A DNA stretch of 33,673 nt. Origin: an uncultured bacterium (lineage in GTDB: Bacteria > Acidobacteriota > Aminicenantia > Aminicenantales > CALLJL01). A program made the position numbers and the translations under genes. How positions within the stretch are numbered: position 1 is the first letter of the stretch; each line of letters starts with the position of its first letter. The stretch lies in the NCBI GenBank assembly GCA_938092135.1, contig CALLJL010000019.1, positions 91,211 through 124,883 on the forward strand, given 5' to 3'. Shown here in pieces: positions 24,014-31,716 of the stretch. Below the pieces are notes generated by a model. The model saw nothing but the letters and a program-made list of their open reading frames with translations. It was not told the origin of the DNA and ran no database searches.

Positions 24014-24424
24014 TTATTTATTTCCCAAAAAAAGGCCTCGTTTTAGCCAAAGATAAATAATAGCAAAAAAAATAAAAATAAGAGTTGGCCCTATTATATT
24101 GAGGAAAGCGGTTCGAGTCAAGCTGAGAAAAAAGAGGTTACTTCCCAAGTTCATACCCAGGGCTATTAAGGTCAGGTACACCCCCCAACAACGGCGACGG
24201 ATAAGGCCATAGGCCCCGCCATATAAAAAAAGCGTGCCTAAGACATCAGGAAGAGCAAAGGCTCTGGCTACTCTTTCGTCAAGGGGAATAGAACGAGGAA
24301 AAGGTCGGCCAATGAAAGCGGCAAACCAATAAATATCAGTAAGCAAGCCCATAAAAACCATGATGACGGCAATTATGATTAAGCCCAAAGCAGGCTTATA
24401 ATTAAGCTGATTCCAATTAGCCAT
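24014..24424 (-). CDS. Small membrane protein of unknown function
   Basis: I do not recognise this 136-residue protein. Four hydrophobic segments (about residues 13-33, 57-75, 80-98 and 104-127) suggest a four-helix inner-membrane protein. A short polar loop with RPFPRSIPLDERVARAFALPD follows the first helix. GAGGAG sits 5 nt before the ATG. It has no obvious operon partner; hutH begins 232 nt downstream on the same strand. Confidence 0.7.
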   Translation of the reverse strand: MANWNQLNYKPALGLIIIAVIMVFMGLLTDIYWFAAFIGRPFPRSIPLDERVARAFALPDVLGTLFLYGGAYGLIRRRCWGVYLTLIALGMNLGSNLFFLSLTRTAFLNIIGPTLIFIFFAIIYLWLKRGLFLGNK

Positions 24425-24569
24425 AGCGTCTCCTCTTTCTTTTTAAGATTTTCTTTTCAAAAAAATTTACGATACCTCCCTCCCTAAGATCAAATTGCGA
24501 ATTTTTTGGTCATTAGTCAATTTATTCGCGACTTTAGGACCAAAAGGCCAACGACTGCCATCTTGAGGA

Positions 24570-24599
24570 TTGATAATTCTTATGAGCCTATGTTATAAA
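24570..24599 (+). promoter_or_regulatory. Sigma70-type promoter of the threonine dehydrogenase-like gene
   Basis: TTGATA (24570-24575), an 18-nt spacer and TATAAA (24594-24599), 39 nt before the ATG. Confidence 0.55.
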
Positions 24600-24637
24600 A
24601 AAGCTTCGTTTTCATCTTCTCTTAAGGGAGCGCGAAA

Positions 24638-25594
24638 ATGGCGTCTTCAACTCCTAAGGTCGTTGTCACCGGTGCCTGCGGGCAGATTGGCTCGGAACTT
24701 GTTCCTGAGCTGCGGAAAAGATATGGCAAAGAAAATGTTATGGCCACCGACATAAAGGAACCACCGCCAGAACTGCGGGAAGATGGACCCTTTGAATGGC
24801 TGGATGTAACCAGCTTAGAGGAAGTAGGCCGCTTATTGAAAAAATATAAAGCAGACATAATTTACCATTTGGCCGCAATTCTTTCCGCCAAAGGAGAGCA
24901 GAATCCCAATCTGGCCTGGAAAGTTAACATGATTGGCACCTACAATATCCTGGAGGCAGCCCGGGAGCTTGGCCTAAACCAGGTTTTTATTCCCAGTTCT
25001 ATAGCCGTTTTTGGCCCGGAAACGCCCAAAATAATGACACCTCAGGAGACAATTCTTCTTCCGAAGACAATCTATGGAATAACCAAAGTGGCTGGCGAAC
25101 TTCTAGGCGAATATTACGTCCGCCGTTTTGGCCTCGATGTTCGGGGCTGCCGCTATCCCGGAATTATCAGCTATCGGACGCCCCCGGGAGGGGGTACAAC
25201 CGATTACGCTGTGGCCATTTTTCATGAAGCTATTAAATATAAAAGGTATATTTGCTTTCTCAAGGAGGATACAGCCTTACCCATGATGTATATGCCCGAT
25301 TGCCTGAAGGCGGCCATCCAGTTGATGGAAGCTGATCGCTCCAGGTTAAAACATCACACCAATTTTAATGTGGCGGCCATGAGCTTCTCGCCCGGGGAGC
25401 TCGCTGCCGAGATAAAAAAACATATTCCTGAATTTGAAATTGTCTACGAGCCCGATGAACGCCAGTCGATTGCTGAAACCTGGCCTCGCTCGATTGATGA
25501 TTCAGCCGCCCGGGAAGAATGGGGCTGGCAACCCGATTATGACCTTCCCCGCATGGTCGAGGATATGATTAAAAATCTCAAACCCCAATTTTAA
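24638..25594 (+). CDS. NAD-dependent epimerase-type L-threonine 3-dehydrogenase (SDR family)
   Basis: This 318-residue extended SDR has the NAD motif TGACGQIGSEL (residues 11-21), D38 for NAD ribose and catalytic Y146-x-x-x-K150 in IYGITKVAGE. The blocks GCRYPGIISYRTPPGGGTTDYAV, LPMMYMPDCLKA and NFNVAAMSFSPGELA match UDP-galactose-epimerase-like threonine dehydrogenases. These oxidise threonine to 2-amino-3-oxobutyrate at the start of threonine breakdown to glycine and acetyl-CoA. No kbl (glycine C-acetyltransferase) lies alongside. GGGAG precedes the ATG, with a good promoter upstream. A sugar-nucleotide epimerase is the less likely alternative. Confidence 0.85.
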   Translation: MASSTPKVVVTGACGQIGSELVPELRKRYGKENVMATDIKEPPPELREDGPFEWLDVTSLEEVGRLLKKYKADIIYHLAAILSAKGEQNPNLAWKVNMIGTYNILEAARELGLNQVFIPSSIAVFGPETPKIMTPQETILLPKTIYGITKVAGELLGEYYVRRFGLDVRGCRYPGIISYRTPPGGGTTDYAVAIFHEAIKYKRYICFLKEDTALPMMYMPDCLKAAIQLMEADRSRLKHHTNFNVAAMSFSPGELAAEIKKHIPEFEIVYEPDERQSIAETWPRSIDDSAAREEWGWQPDYDLPRMVEDMIKNLKPQF

Positions 25595-25639
25595 ATTTAC
25601 TCGGCCATCCATAAATTTGTAAAATATCTAAAAAACTAC

Positions 25640-25668
25640 TTGACATTTCTTTTTTTTTTTAAATTGAT
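25640..25668 (+). promoter_or_regulatory. Possible promoter of the CxC peptide operon
   Basis: TTGACA (25640-25645) is followed by a spacer consisting mostly of an 11-12 nt T run, then ATTGAT (25663-25668). The -10 is weak, and the start would fall inside the ribosome-binding site, so this is tentative. Confidence 0.3.
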
Positions 25669-25682
25669 TAAAGGAGGGAAAA

Positions 25683-25877
25683 ATGAAAATTAAAATCTTA
25701 ATTTTGATTATTATTTTTGTGGCCACCCTTTTCAGCTTTCTTTCAGGGATATGGATTTTCTATCGAGGGACAACGAAAACTTTCGACATCGGCGGAACTC
25801 ATATAATTGCGTGCGATTGCACCGATATTGAGACACAAGACTGCACTTGCGCTATCTGGATTCCCTGGCCTTTATAA
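25683..25877 (+). CDS. Small exported or membrane-anchored CxC-x7-CxC peptide (peptide 1)
   Basis: A 64-residue product not matched to a family. Residues 4-26 are a hydrophobic signal or anchor. The C-terminal half carries C44-x-C46 and C54-x-C56 (IIACDC…QDCTC), ending in the aromatic, proline-rich IWIPWPL. AAAGGAGGG lies 4-5 nt before the ATG. The downstream small gene has cysteines at the identical residue numbers, with shared K32, F34 and D53, so the two are paralogues. It heads an operon with two propeller proteins and a thioredoxin-fold protein. Layout resembles the small NVEALA-type peptides of Bacteroidetes that sit near propeller genes, but I see no NVEALA motif. Confidence 0.7.
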   Translation: MKIKILILIIIFVATLFSFLSGIWIFYRGTTKTFDIGGTHIIACDCTDIETQDCTCAIWIPWPL

Positions 25878-25897
25878 TGTATTGAAAGGAGTTGGGT

Positions 25898-26080
25898 ATG
25901 ACGAATAAGCTAAAGATATTTATTCTGGTGGCCTTATTAATCCTAACAATTTTTTCTGGAACTTCGATGAAAGGCGGCATAAAAATAATAAAGGGCTTTT
26001 TTGAAACTTCCGGCCCAGACTGGATTTGCTGGTGTAGAAATGAAATAATTTATGACTGTTTTTGCATTATCAATCCATAA
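25898..26080 (+). CDS. Small exported or membrane-anchored CxC-x7-CxC peptide (peptide 2)
   Basis: A 60-residue paralogue of the preceding peptide. The N-terminal hydrophobic stretch (about residues 6-22) ends in an FSGTS-like region that could be cleaved. C44-x-C46 and C54-x-C56 (WICWC…YDCFC) are spaced exactly as in peptide 1, with D53 also shared, while most other residues differ. ATG 25898 is chosen because AGGAG lies 6 nt upstream; an in-frame TTG at 25892 is too close. It begins 20 nt after peptide 1. Possible roles are a secreted signal or antimicrobial peptide, a metal-binding peptide or a substrate for the downstream CPPC protein; all are inference. Confidence 0.7.
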   Translation: MTNKLKIFILVALLILTIFSGTSMKGGIKIIKGFFETSGPDWICWCRNEIIYDCFCIINP

Positions 26081-26107
26081 CTAAAGGTAGATAATAAAAT
26101 ATTAAAA

Positions 26108-27172
26108 ATGGCAAAAAAGCTAAGATACATAGCTACTTTTATTGTCGCCATCCTTTTTGGGCCAAGGGCCTTATTTTCATATTCGATTGATATAATTAGT
26201 AGCTTAAAAATTAAAATTCCTCCAGCCATTGGCCAGTTCTATGAAACCTTATCGACTCCTCCGATTTACGTTTTTCAAGGACTTAAAGAAGAAATTTTGA
26301 TTTGGCGGGGCGCCTTTTTTGCTATCTATTCTTCGGAGGGAAAGTTTTTAAAAAAAATGGGGGGAGAGGGAGAAGGACCTGGTGAATTTTTCGTCATTGT
26401 TGATTTTAGAAAAACCAAAGACCGTTATTGTGTCTTAGATGTTTATAACAAACTCAGCGTCTTTGATAAGGACTTTAATTTTATTAATAGAATTCGCCTT
26501 GAAGGAGAAAAAACGTCAAACATAGTTTTTTCGTTTGATATTAATAATGACCTTATATTTACCGCCCAGCGGTGGGTTGAAGATGCGAAAAATAGAGCTA
26601 AATGCAAAACAATAAATCTATATGATCTAAACGGAAAGTGGCTCAACGCATTTTTTCCTATAGCCAGCCTTTGGAAAAATTATCCAAGCGATTCGATTCT
26701 CGGAGGCATAATACTGTCTCTTGCCGGTTATATCTATATTGCTTTCAGACCAATAAATAAAATCTGGCAATTAGCCCCCAATGGCCAAATAATTAAAGAG
26801 AAAAGTTTCGCTGAAGGCTGGTGGCACAAGATAAAATATAATAAAAAAGATGAAGATAAGGCAAGAAAGCAAGGTATTTTTAGAAAATTTTATGAAGAGG
26901 TAACTATGTCGGGGGATATGATTACTAAGCTTTATATTTATAACGAAAATATTCTGGTTAGTGTTCTCAGAGGTGATCCAGATAATCCTTCTTTTTATAT
27001 ATTTTTATTAGATCCTACTCTCCAAAAAGAAATTGGACCATTAAATTTAAAAGATTATTTCTTCTGTGGTGCAGATAAAAATTATATCTACTTTGCTAAA
27101 TATATAAAAGAAGCCCTTTCGGCCAGAGACGAGGCGGATATTGAGCTATTAAGATGTTCGCTAAAATTTTGA
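26108..27172 (+). CDS. Exported 6-bladed beta-propeller protein (first)
   Basis: A 354-residue protein with an N-terminal signal peptide (residues 1-25). It belongs to the 6-bladed (TolB/NHL-like) propeller group: GGEGEGPGEFF near residue 85 is the characteristic loop after the first blade, followed by repeated strand pairs (YCVLDVYNKLSVFDKDFNFI; KTINLYDLNGKWL; YIYIAFRPINKIWQLAPNGQII). Such proteins are abundant in Aminicenantes- and Bacteroidetes-type genomes; their ligands are mostly unknown. It starts 27 nt after peptide 2 with only a weak ribosome-binding site and overlaps the next gene by 19 nt. Composition is very AT-rich compared with the metabolic genes. Confidence 0.78.
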   Translation: MAKKLRYIATFIVAILFGPRALFSYSIDIISSLKIKIPPAIGQFYETLSTPPIYVFQGLKEEILIWRGAFFAIYSSEGKFLKKMGGEGEGPGEFFVIVDFRKTKDRYCVLDVYNKLSVFDKDFNFINRIRLEGEKTSNIVFSFDINNDLIFTAQRWVEDAKNRAKCKTINLYDLNGKWLNAFFPIASLWKNYPSDSILGGIILSLAGYIYIAFRPINKIWQLAPNGQIIKEKSFAEGWWHKIKYNKKDEDKARKQGIFRKFYEEVTMSGDMITKLYIYNENILVSVLRGDPDNPSFYIFLLDPTLQKEIGPLNLKDYFFCGADKNYIYFAKYIKEALSARDEADIELLRCSLKF

Positions 27173-28206
27173 CTCCCCTTCTTACGCCCGTTTTATTTAT
27201 ATTTTTTTGGGGGGAGGGACTAGCAACCGGCCAGCCTTTAGAGGCAAAATATATTATGGTTGATAAGTGGATTCATTCCAAAGAATTATTAAGTGGTTAC
27301 ATCTTCGATTCTTTTATTGATGCCGATGGCGACCTGCTTTTATTATCCTTTAGAGACGGTTTAAAGCATATAAAAAAATCAGAAGTTATTAATTTAACCC
27401 GCTTAGGCCAGGGGCCTGGAGAAATGCAGAATTGGGCTGCTATTTATCTTGATAATTCATACTTAATAGATATAGAGATGACAGGTAAAATAATATATTT
27501 TAAAAAAGAAAATAAAAATTATGTTTATGATAAAACTCAATGGCTTGAATACACAACAAAATTTCCCCATGTTAGAGCCGCAGCTTTCTATAAGGGCAAA
27601 TGGTATATAGGCGGATATTCCCCCGATATAGAAAAAATAACCTCCTCTTCTAAGGGCTATTTCTTGTCTATTTACGCTGAGGGTAAACTATTAAAGCAAT
27701 TTCTATATAAAAATTTTCGCTCATTAATAAGGGGCAATTTAATTACCGTTCATCTCCGTTTAGATGAAAGAAGGCTTTTTTTATTATTGGCCACCGAGCC
27801 AATCCTTTATTTATTCGATACTGAGAAAGATGAACTTATAAATAAAATTCAATTGTCGATGCCTTCAATTTATAGCCCTATAAAACAATATCTAAAATTC
27901 GAAAGACAATCATTAAACAATTTTATTAAAGCTTTTGAAACTTGGGAGACCTCTTACTCTCGAATTGAAAATTTTCTAATAACTTCGAAAGAGATAATTA
28001 TTCAATTTAGAATTCCTGATAATAAAGAGGCCAGATTTTGTCTTGCGCATTTTGATAAAGATAATTTCAAATTAAAAGATATTTGTTTTACCAATGATTT
28101 ACTCCTAGGAGAAATGAATGGCATCTTTTATTTTTTAGAGGGAGGCGATCCAGGCCTTGACGGAGAAATCTCTTATATTTCAATTAAATTATTTATGCGA
28201 AAATAA
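27154..28206 (+). CDS. Exported 6-bladed beta-propeller protein (second)
   Basis: A 350-residue protein with a signal peptide ending near residue 25 and the propeller signature LTRLGQGPGEMQNW near residue 85. It is diverged from its upstream neighbour but matches it in length and domain position, so the two are a paralogous pair. Blade-like segments include SYLIDIEMTGKIIYFKKENK and EPILYLFDTEKDELI. Start ATG 27154 lies inside the end of the previous gene, indicating translational coupling. Only 2 nt separate it from the thioredoxin-fold gene. Confidence 0.75.
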   Translation: MFAKILTPLLTPVLFIFFWGEGLATGQPLEAKYIMVDKWIHSKELLSGYIFDSFIDADGDLLLLSFRDGLKHIKKSEVINLTRLGQGPGEMQNWAAIYLDNSYLIDIEMTGKIIYFKKENKNYVYDKTQWLEYTTKFPHVRAAAFYKGKWYIGGYSPDIEKITSSSKGYFLSIYAEGKLLKQFLYKNFRSLIRGNLITVHLRLDERRLFLLLATEPILYLFDTEKDELINKIQLSMPSIYSPIKQYLKFERQSLNNFIKAFETWETSYSRIENFLITSKEIIIQFRIPDNKEARFCLAHFDKDNFKLKDICFTNDLLLGEMNGIFYFLEGGDPGLDGEISYISIKLFMRK

Positions 28207-28208
28207 AT

Positions 28209-28694
28209 TTGGTGAAGTTAGTTAACAAAATAATTGACATTTTAATTATTTTTTTGGTTGCCTTTTTATTTTTTAATATTGGCTTTAAAATTGGTAAAAA
28301 AAGAGAAAATATAAATCAGATACGCCGAATTATAGACACTATCAGGTTAAATAATGTTCGATTGATTGGGCTGGATGGCAGAAATTACAATTTCTTTGAA
28401 CTAATTGATAAAGATGAATCATATATTCTTTTTTTCAAATTATCTAATTGCCCTCCTTGCATATATAAAGGAATTAACAAACTCCGTCAATTGCAATGGA
28501 AGGACAAATCGGTCGCAAGCATTGTTATACATGATTGGCCAGAAGAGTGGATTCAATGGACTAAAAATATTCAATTTGAGTCAATTTATTTAATTAAAGA
28601 AGCTGATCTAGGAGAGACAGAATTTCATTATTTGCCAATACTTATCAAATTTAATAAAGGAAAGGCCACGAACTTTCAGTATGTTGTAAATTAA
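28209..28694 (+). CDS. Membrane-anchored thioredoxin-fold (TlpA-like) protein with CPPC
   Basis: This 161-residue protein has one N-terminal membrane helix (about residues 8-28), a basic linker and a thioredoxin-like domain. YILFFKLSNCPPCIYKGINKL holds the active-site Cys-Pro-Pro-Cys, and YLPILIKFNKG holds a probable cis-proline. The domain is short and divergent from standard TlpA/ResA. The start is TTG 28209 or GTG 28212; no ATG fits, and coupling to the upstream stop (2 nt) is likely. Position behind two cysteine-peptide genes suggests that it oxidises, reduces or isomerises their CxC pairs outside the membrane (inferred). Confidence 0.75.
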   Translation: MVKLVNKIIDILIIFLVAFLFFNIGFKIGKKRENINQIRRIIDTIRLNNVRLIGLDGRNYNFFELIDKDESYILFFKLSNCPPCIYKGINKLRQLQWKDKSVASIVIHDWPEEWIQWTKNIQFESIYLIKEADLGETEFHYLPILIKFNKGKATNFQYVVN

Positions 28695-28798
28695 AATGTC
28701 GGGTAAATTTTAAACCTATTCTATTACTGAAGCTGTGGCTATCAATTGCAAAAAGTAGGGCCTAAAGAAAACCGGGCCAATTCTTTGACCTTTCAAGA

Positions 28799-30370
28799 TT
28801 AATGGGACGTCGGCTTCTGCCATTTCAGACGTAACATGGTATAGGAATGAGGGGGAAAAAGATAGGTTAAACGATCTCCTTTAACCTGAATCTCCTTCGA
28901 TTCGATTTTGACTTTCTCACCTTCAGGGCCATTTTCAGCCTTAATATTTGGCCCATTAACTTCATCAATTCTCGCTTTTCCTTCGAAAGTTCCCCACTGA
29001 CTGATAATTTCGGCGGGCATGGCCTGCTTTTCATTCCGGTTGACAACGTTGAGGATCACCTCATTTTCTTTCGGGTTAAAAGCTGCCGAAACATCGAGAT
29101 AAGGAACAACCGGTCTGGTTTCGGTTTTATACGTCGGGCCATCAACATAAACTTGAAGCGAACGGCCATGGCAGTAATTGGCAAAAAGGAAGAGGGGATA
29201 ATAAATAGTCTGAAGCCAGAGGCTCTCTTTGGTTGTTCGAATCGGCGCGATGACATTAACGAGCTGAGCCATATTGGCCATTTTGACGATATGGGCATTA
29301 CGAACAAAAACATTGAGAAAAGTAGCAATCACTAAGGCATCTTCTAAGTTATAGGTTTCTTCAAGTCCTTTATCCTCAAACGCCCGATACCAGACATTAT
29401 ATTCATCATAGGCAATATAAATGGGCTCGCGGCGGCGGGTCTGACTCATAGCCTCAAGAATCAGACCTTCAATGATTTTGATCCGATCCTCTACATCCAG
29501 GGTGGCAGCCATAAATGAGGGAAAATCGTTACGGCGATTGTTAAGATAAGTGTGGATGGCAATATAGTCAGCATAATCGCGAAGATAATTAAGGACAGTG
29601 CGGTTCCAGTCGGTCCAACCGCGGCCAAAGGTGCTCGAGCCGCAGGCAACGAGTTTAATCGAGGGATCTGTCCACTTCATCAGCTTGGCGGCTTCCAGGG
29701 CAAACTTAGCATAATCTTCGGCGTCACGATGGCCCATCTGCCAGCTTCCATCCATTTCATTGCCCAAAGCCCAGTATTTAACCCGGTGAGGCTGAGGATA
29801 GCCGTGGCTTGCCCTCAATTCGGCCAAAGACGTTCCTTTTTCAATATTGCAGTATTCAACCCATTCCCGGGCCTCATCCCAGCTGCCTGTTCCAAGATTA
29901 ACGCAGATATAAGGCTCGGCTCCGATGAGGCGACAGAATTCAATGAATTCGTTCGTCCCGATCACATTGGTTTCAATGGTTTTCCAGGCAAGTTCAAGGC
30001 GGCGAGGCCGTAGCTCCCTGGGCCCTACTCCGTCACGCCAGTGATAGCCCGAAGCGAAGTTTCCTCCCGGCCAGCGCAAAACCGTTACCTTGAGTTTTTT
30101 CACCGCCTCAATGACATCCCGACGAAAGCCCTTCTCATCGGCCAGAGGAGAATCGGGGTCATAGATCCCTCCGTAAAGGCAGCGACCGAGATGCTCAATA
30201 AAATTGCCATAAATTTTGGGATCAATCTCGCCTACCTGACGTTCCACGTCGATTTTAAGGCGAGTAACCTGGGGCTTCTCTTCTTGGGCAGCCAAGCTGG
30301 TGTAAATAATTATATTCAGAAAACATAGATAAATAATTAAAATCAAATAATGAACGTTAATTTTTCTCAT
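28799..30370 (-). CDS. Secreted GH51 alpha-L-arabinofuranosidase
   Basis: This 523-residue glycosidase has a signal peptide (residues 1-28, ending SLAA). The GH51 (beta/alpha)8 barrel carries YGNFIEHLGRCLYGGIYD, LRWPGGNFASGYHW, acid/base E205 in ALGNEMDG and nucleophile E323 in AYDEYNVWYR. A C-terminal beta domain (VNRNEKQAMPAEI, LPPHSYTMLRL-like FPPHSYTML) completes the family. It releases arabinofuranose from arabinan or arabinoxylan oligosaccharides. The frame extends to ATG 30412, but AAAAGGAGG is placed for ATG 30370, where the signal peptide starts. Confidence 0.92.
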   Translation of the reverse strand: MRKINVHYLILIIYLCFLNIIIYTSLAAQEEKPQVTRLKIDVERQVGEIDPKIYGNFIEHLGRCLYGGIYDPDSPLADEKGFRRDVIEAVKKLKVTVLRWPGGNFASGYHWRDGVGPRELRPRRLELAWKTIETNVIGTNEFIEFCRLIGAEPYICVNLGTGSWDEAREWVEYCNIEKGTSLAELRASHGYPQPHRVKYWALGNEMDGSWQMGHRDAEDYAKFALEAAKLMKWTDPSIKLVACGSSTFGRGWTDWNRTVLNYLRDYADYIAIHTYLNNRRNDFPSFMAATLDVEDRIKIIEGLILEAMSQTRRREPIYIAYDEYNVWYRAFEDKGLEETYNLEDALVIATFLNVFVRNAHIVKMANMAQLVNVIAPIRTTKESLWLQTIYYPLFLFANYCHGRSLQVYVDGPTYKTETRPVVPYLDVSAAFNPKENEVILNVVNRNEKQAMPAEIISQWGTFEGKARIDEVNGPNIKAENGPEGEKVKIESKEIQVKGDRLTYLFPPHSYTMLRLKWQKPTSH

Positions 30371-30622
30371 TCTTGCCTCCTTTTCAGCTTCAGGGATACC
30401 ACATCTCCACATGGATCATCAAGCGGCCTGAAAATGGACTTATTTATCTGTTCGGGTACGGCTGAAAAGAAAATCTCAAAGAAATTAGTTTGCCTTGACC
30501 CTGGTTATAAGAAATTAAAAATGGATTTAATCGCTTTTCTTTAAACTGACCCAATCCTTTAAATATATCTTTCAAATTTTTTTCCTACCAAAGCTTTCAG
30601 TTTTAGCTATCGCCATTAGAAA
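30371..30622. other. Intergenic gap between cas2 and the arabinofuranosidase
   Basis: No CRISPR repeat, RNA gene or clear terminator is visible. It is not a CRISPR array. Confidence 0.5.
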
Positions 30623-30901
30623 TTATTCTAAAAAAATATCAGCTCCTTCTGGAGTTTTATCTCCGCGGCCAAGAACAATGGCTTTAAAATTGGTTACTAA
30701 CGGATAAATACGAACATCATCTTGTTTTAAATCAATCATGGCCATGACCTCATCGATGATTTTTAATAGCTCTTTATGATTTAAAAGACAATAAAAAACC
30801 GAATATTGCAGATGAATTCCTTTTCCTTTCATATATCTTAAAATTTTATTTAGTCTGAAATCTTCACTGATATCATAACAGATTAAATAATAAGTCTTCA
30901 T
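30623..30901 (-). CDS. cas2: CRISPR-associated protein Cas2 (second copy)
   Basis: A 92-residue Cas2 with a ferredoxin-like fold. YYLICYDISEDFRLNKILRY carries the conserved metal-binding Asp of the first strand and the following Arg. The blocks SVFYCLLN and DVRIYPL match strands 2 to 4. ATG overlaps the TGA of the preceding cas1 by 4 nt, so the two are coupled. It is clearly different from the other Cas2 at 32649-32933 and is not a recent duplicate. It presumably dimerises and bridges its cognate Cas1 during spacer integration. Confidence 0.88.
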   Translation of the reverse strand: MKTYYLICYDISEDFRLNKILRYMKGKGIHLQYSVFYCLLNHKELLKIIDEVMAMIDLKQDDVRIYPLVTNFKAIVLGRGDKTPEGADIFLE

Positions 30902-31716
30902 TTAATCAATTCTCTCATTAATTGGAAATATTCATCCAGAGCATTTTCCATAGTTTCCTCGATCAGCTCTTTTTTATTCTCAAAGCGATGTATAACTTCT
31001 TTAAGACCTTCTTTATTCAGCGAGAATATTCTTTCTTTTTTATCAAATAAACTTACATCTCTTGAATGCTTGAAAAACTGAATGGCTTGCTCATCAATAA
31101 GAGGCTCAAGGATATACCCAAAATCGAGAAGCAGGCCAAAGTTATTATAACGATGAATAATGCCTGCATCCAGATTGAGACCACTTTGATTCAATTTTTC
31201 AATTATTATTGTCCGAAAAAGATTTTCAATGAAACCCTTAACGATTTTCCATTTTATTTCTTCTTTTGGTTTAAAAAAAGATAATAATTCCTGATAATTT
31301 CCTTCACCTATATCTCGGTTGAATTGGTAACTTTTTTTGGGGAATAATTTTTTTAATAAATTTAGCTGGAGATTCATCCTTTTAAGTTTTGCCCAACGGA
31401 TAAACCTTTCCCTGTTTTTCTTAGTCTCCATAAAAATTCTCTGTTCTTTCCACCGACGGGGTAAGCGATGATTATAAGGCAAGGCAATAGCGAGTTCATA
31501 TCCGGAGGCATTGGTAAAAATAATAGGGATATTATGACTAGCTAAAAGCGAAATAACGGCTGATTCAAGCTGCACGTTGCCGACAATAATACAACGGCTA
31601 ATTAACCGAAGAGGAATTCTCTGGTCAGAGCGGTTTGACCAATTTATCAAGATTGATGGACCATCAGCCTTAGCTTTAAATTGATCAGTTTCAGTCAGAT
31701 AAAGCGTCCGGCCCAT
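30898..31716 (-). CDS. cas1: CRISPR-associated endonuclease/integrase Cas1 (second, divergent, short)
   Basis: This 272-residue Cas1 has the N-terminal beta domain (IPLRLISRCIIVGNVQLESAV, NIPIIF) and a helical catalytic domain. Putative catalytic residues are E138 (IGEGNY), H188 (GIIHRYN) and E204 (DFGYILEP), with D198 nearby, so the active site looks intact. The usual LEG-A-A-YF and DLxEPFRP blocks are strongly altered, and the protein is about 45 residues shorter than its neighbour. ATG 31716 is preferred (AGGAG 8 nt upstream) over TTG 31722. It overlaps the end of the first cas1 by 26 nt and is followed by an overlapping cas2. Confidence 0.85.
   Translation of the reverse strand: MGRTLYLTETDQFKAKADGPSILINWSNRSDQRIPLRLISRCIIVGNVQLESAVISLLASHNIPIIFTNASGYELAIALPYNHRLPRRWKEQRIFMETKKNRERFIRWAKLKRMNLQLNLLKKLFPKKSYQFNRDIGEGNYQELLSFFKPKEEIKWKIVKGFIENLFRTIIIEKLNQSGLNLDAGIIHRYNNFGLLLDFGYILEPLIDEQAIQFFKHSRDVSLFDKKERIFSLNKEGLKEVIHRFENKKELIEETMENALDEYFQLMRELIK

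Noticed and set aside
30371..30412. Extension of the GH51 gene to ATG 30412
   Set aside because: A strong AAAAGGAGG and a normal signal peptide support ATG 30370.
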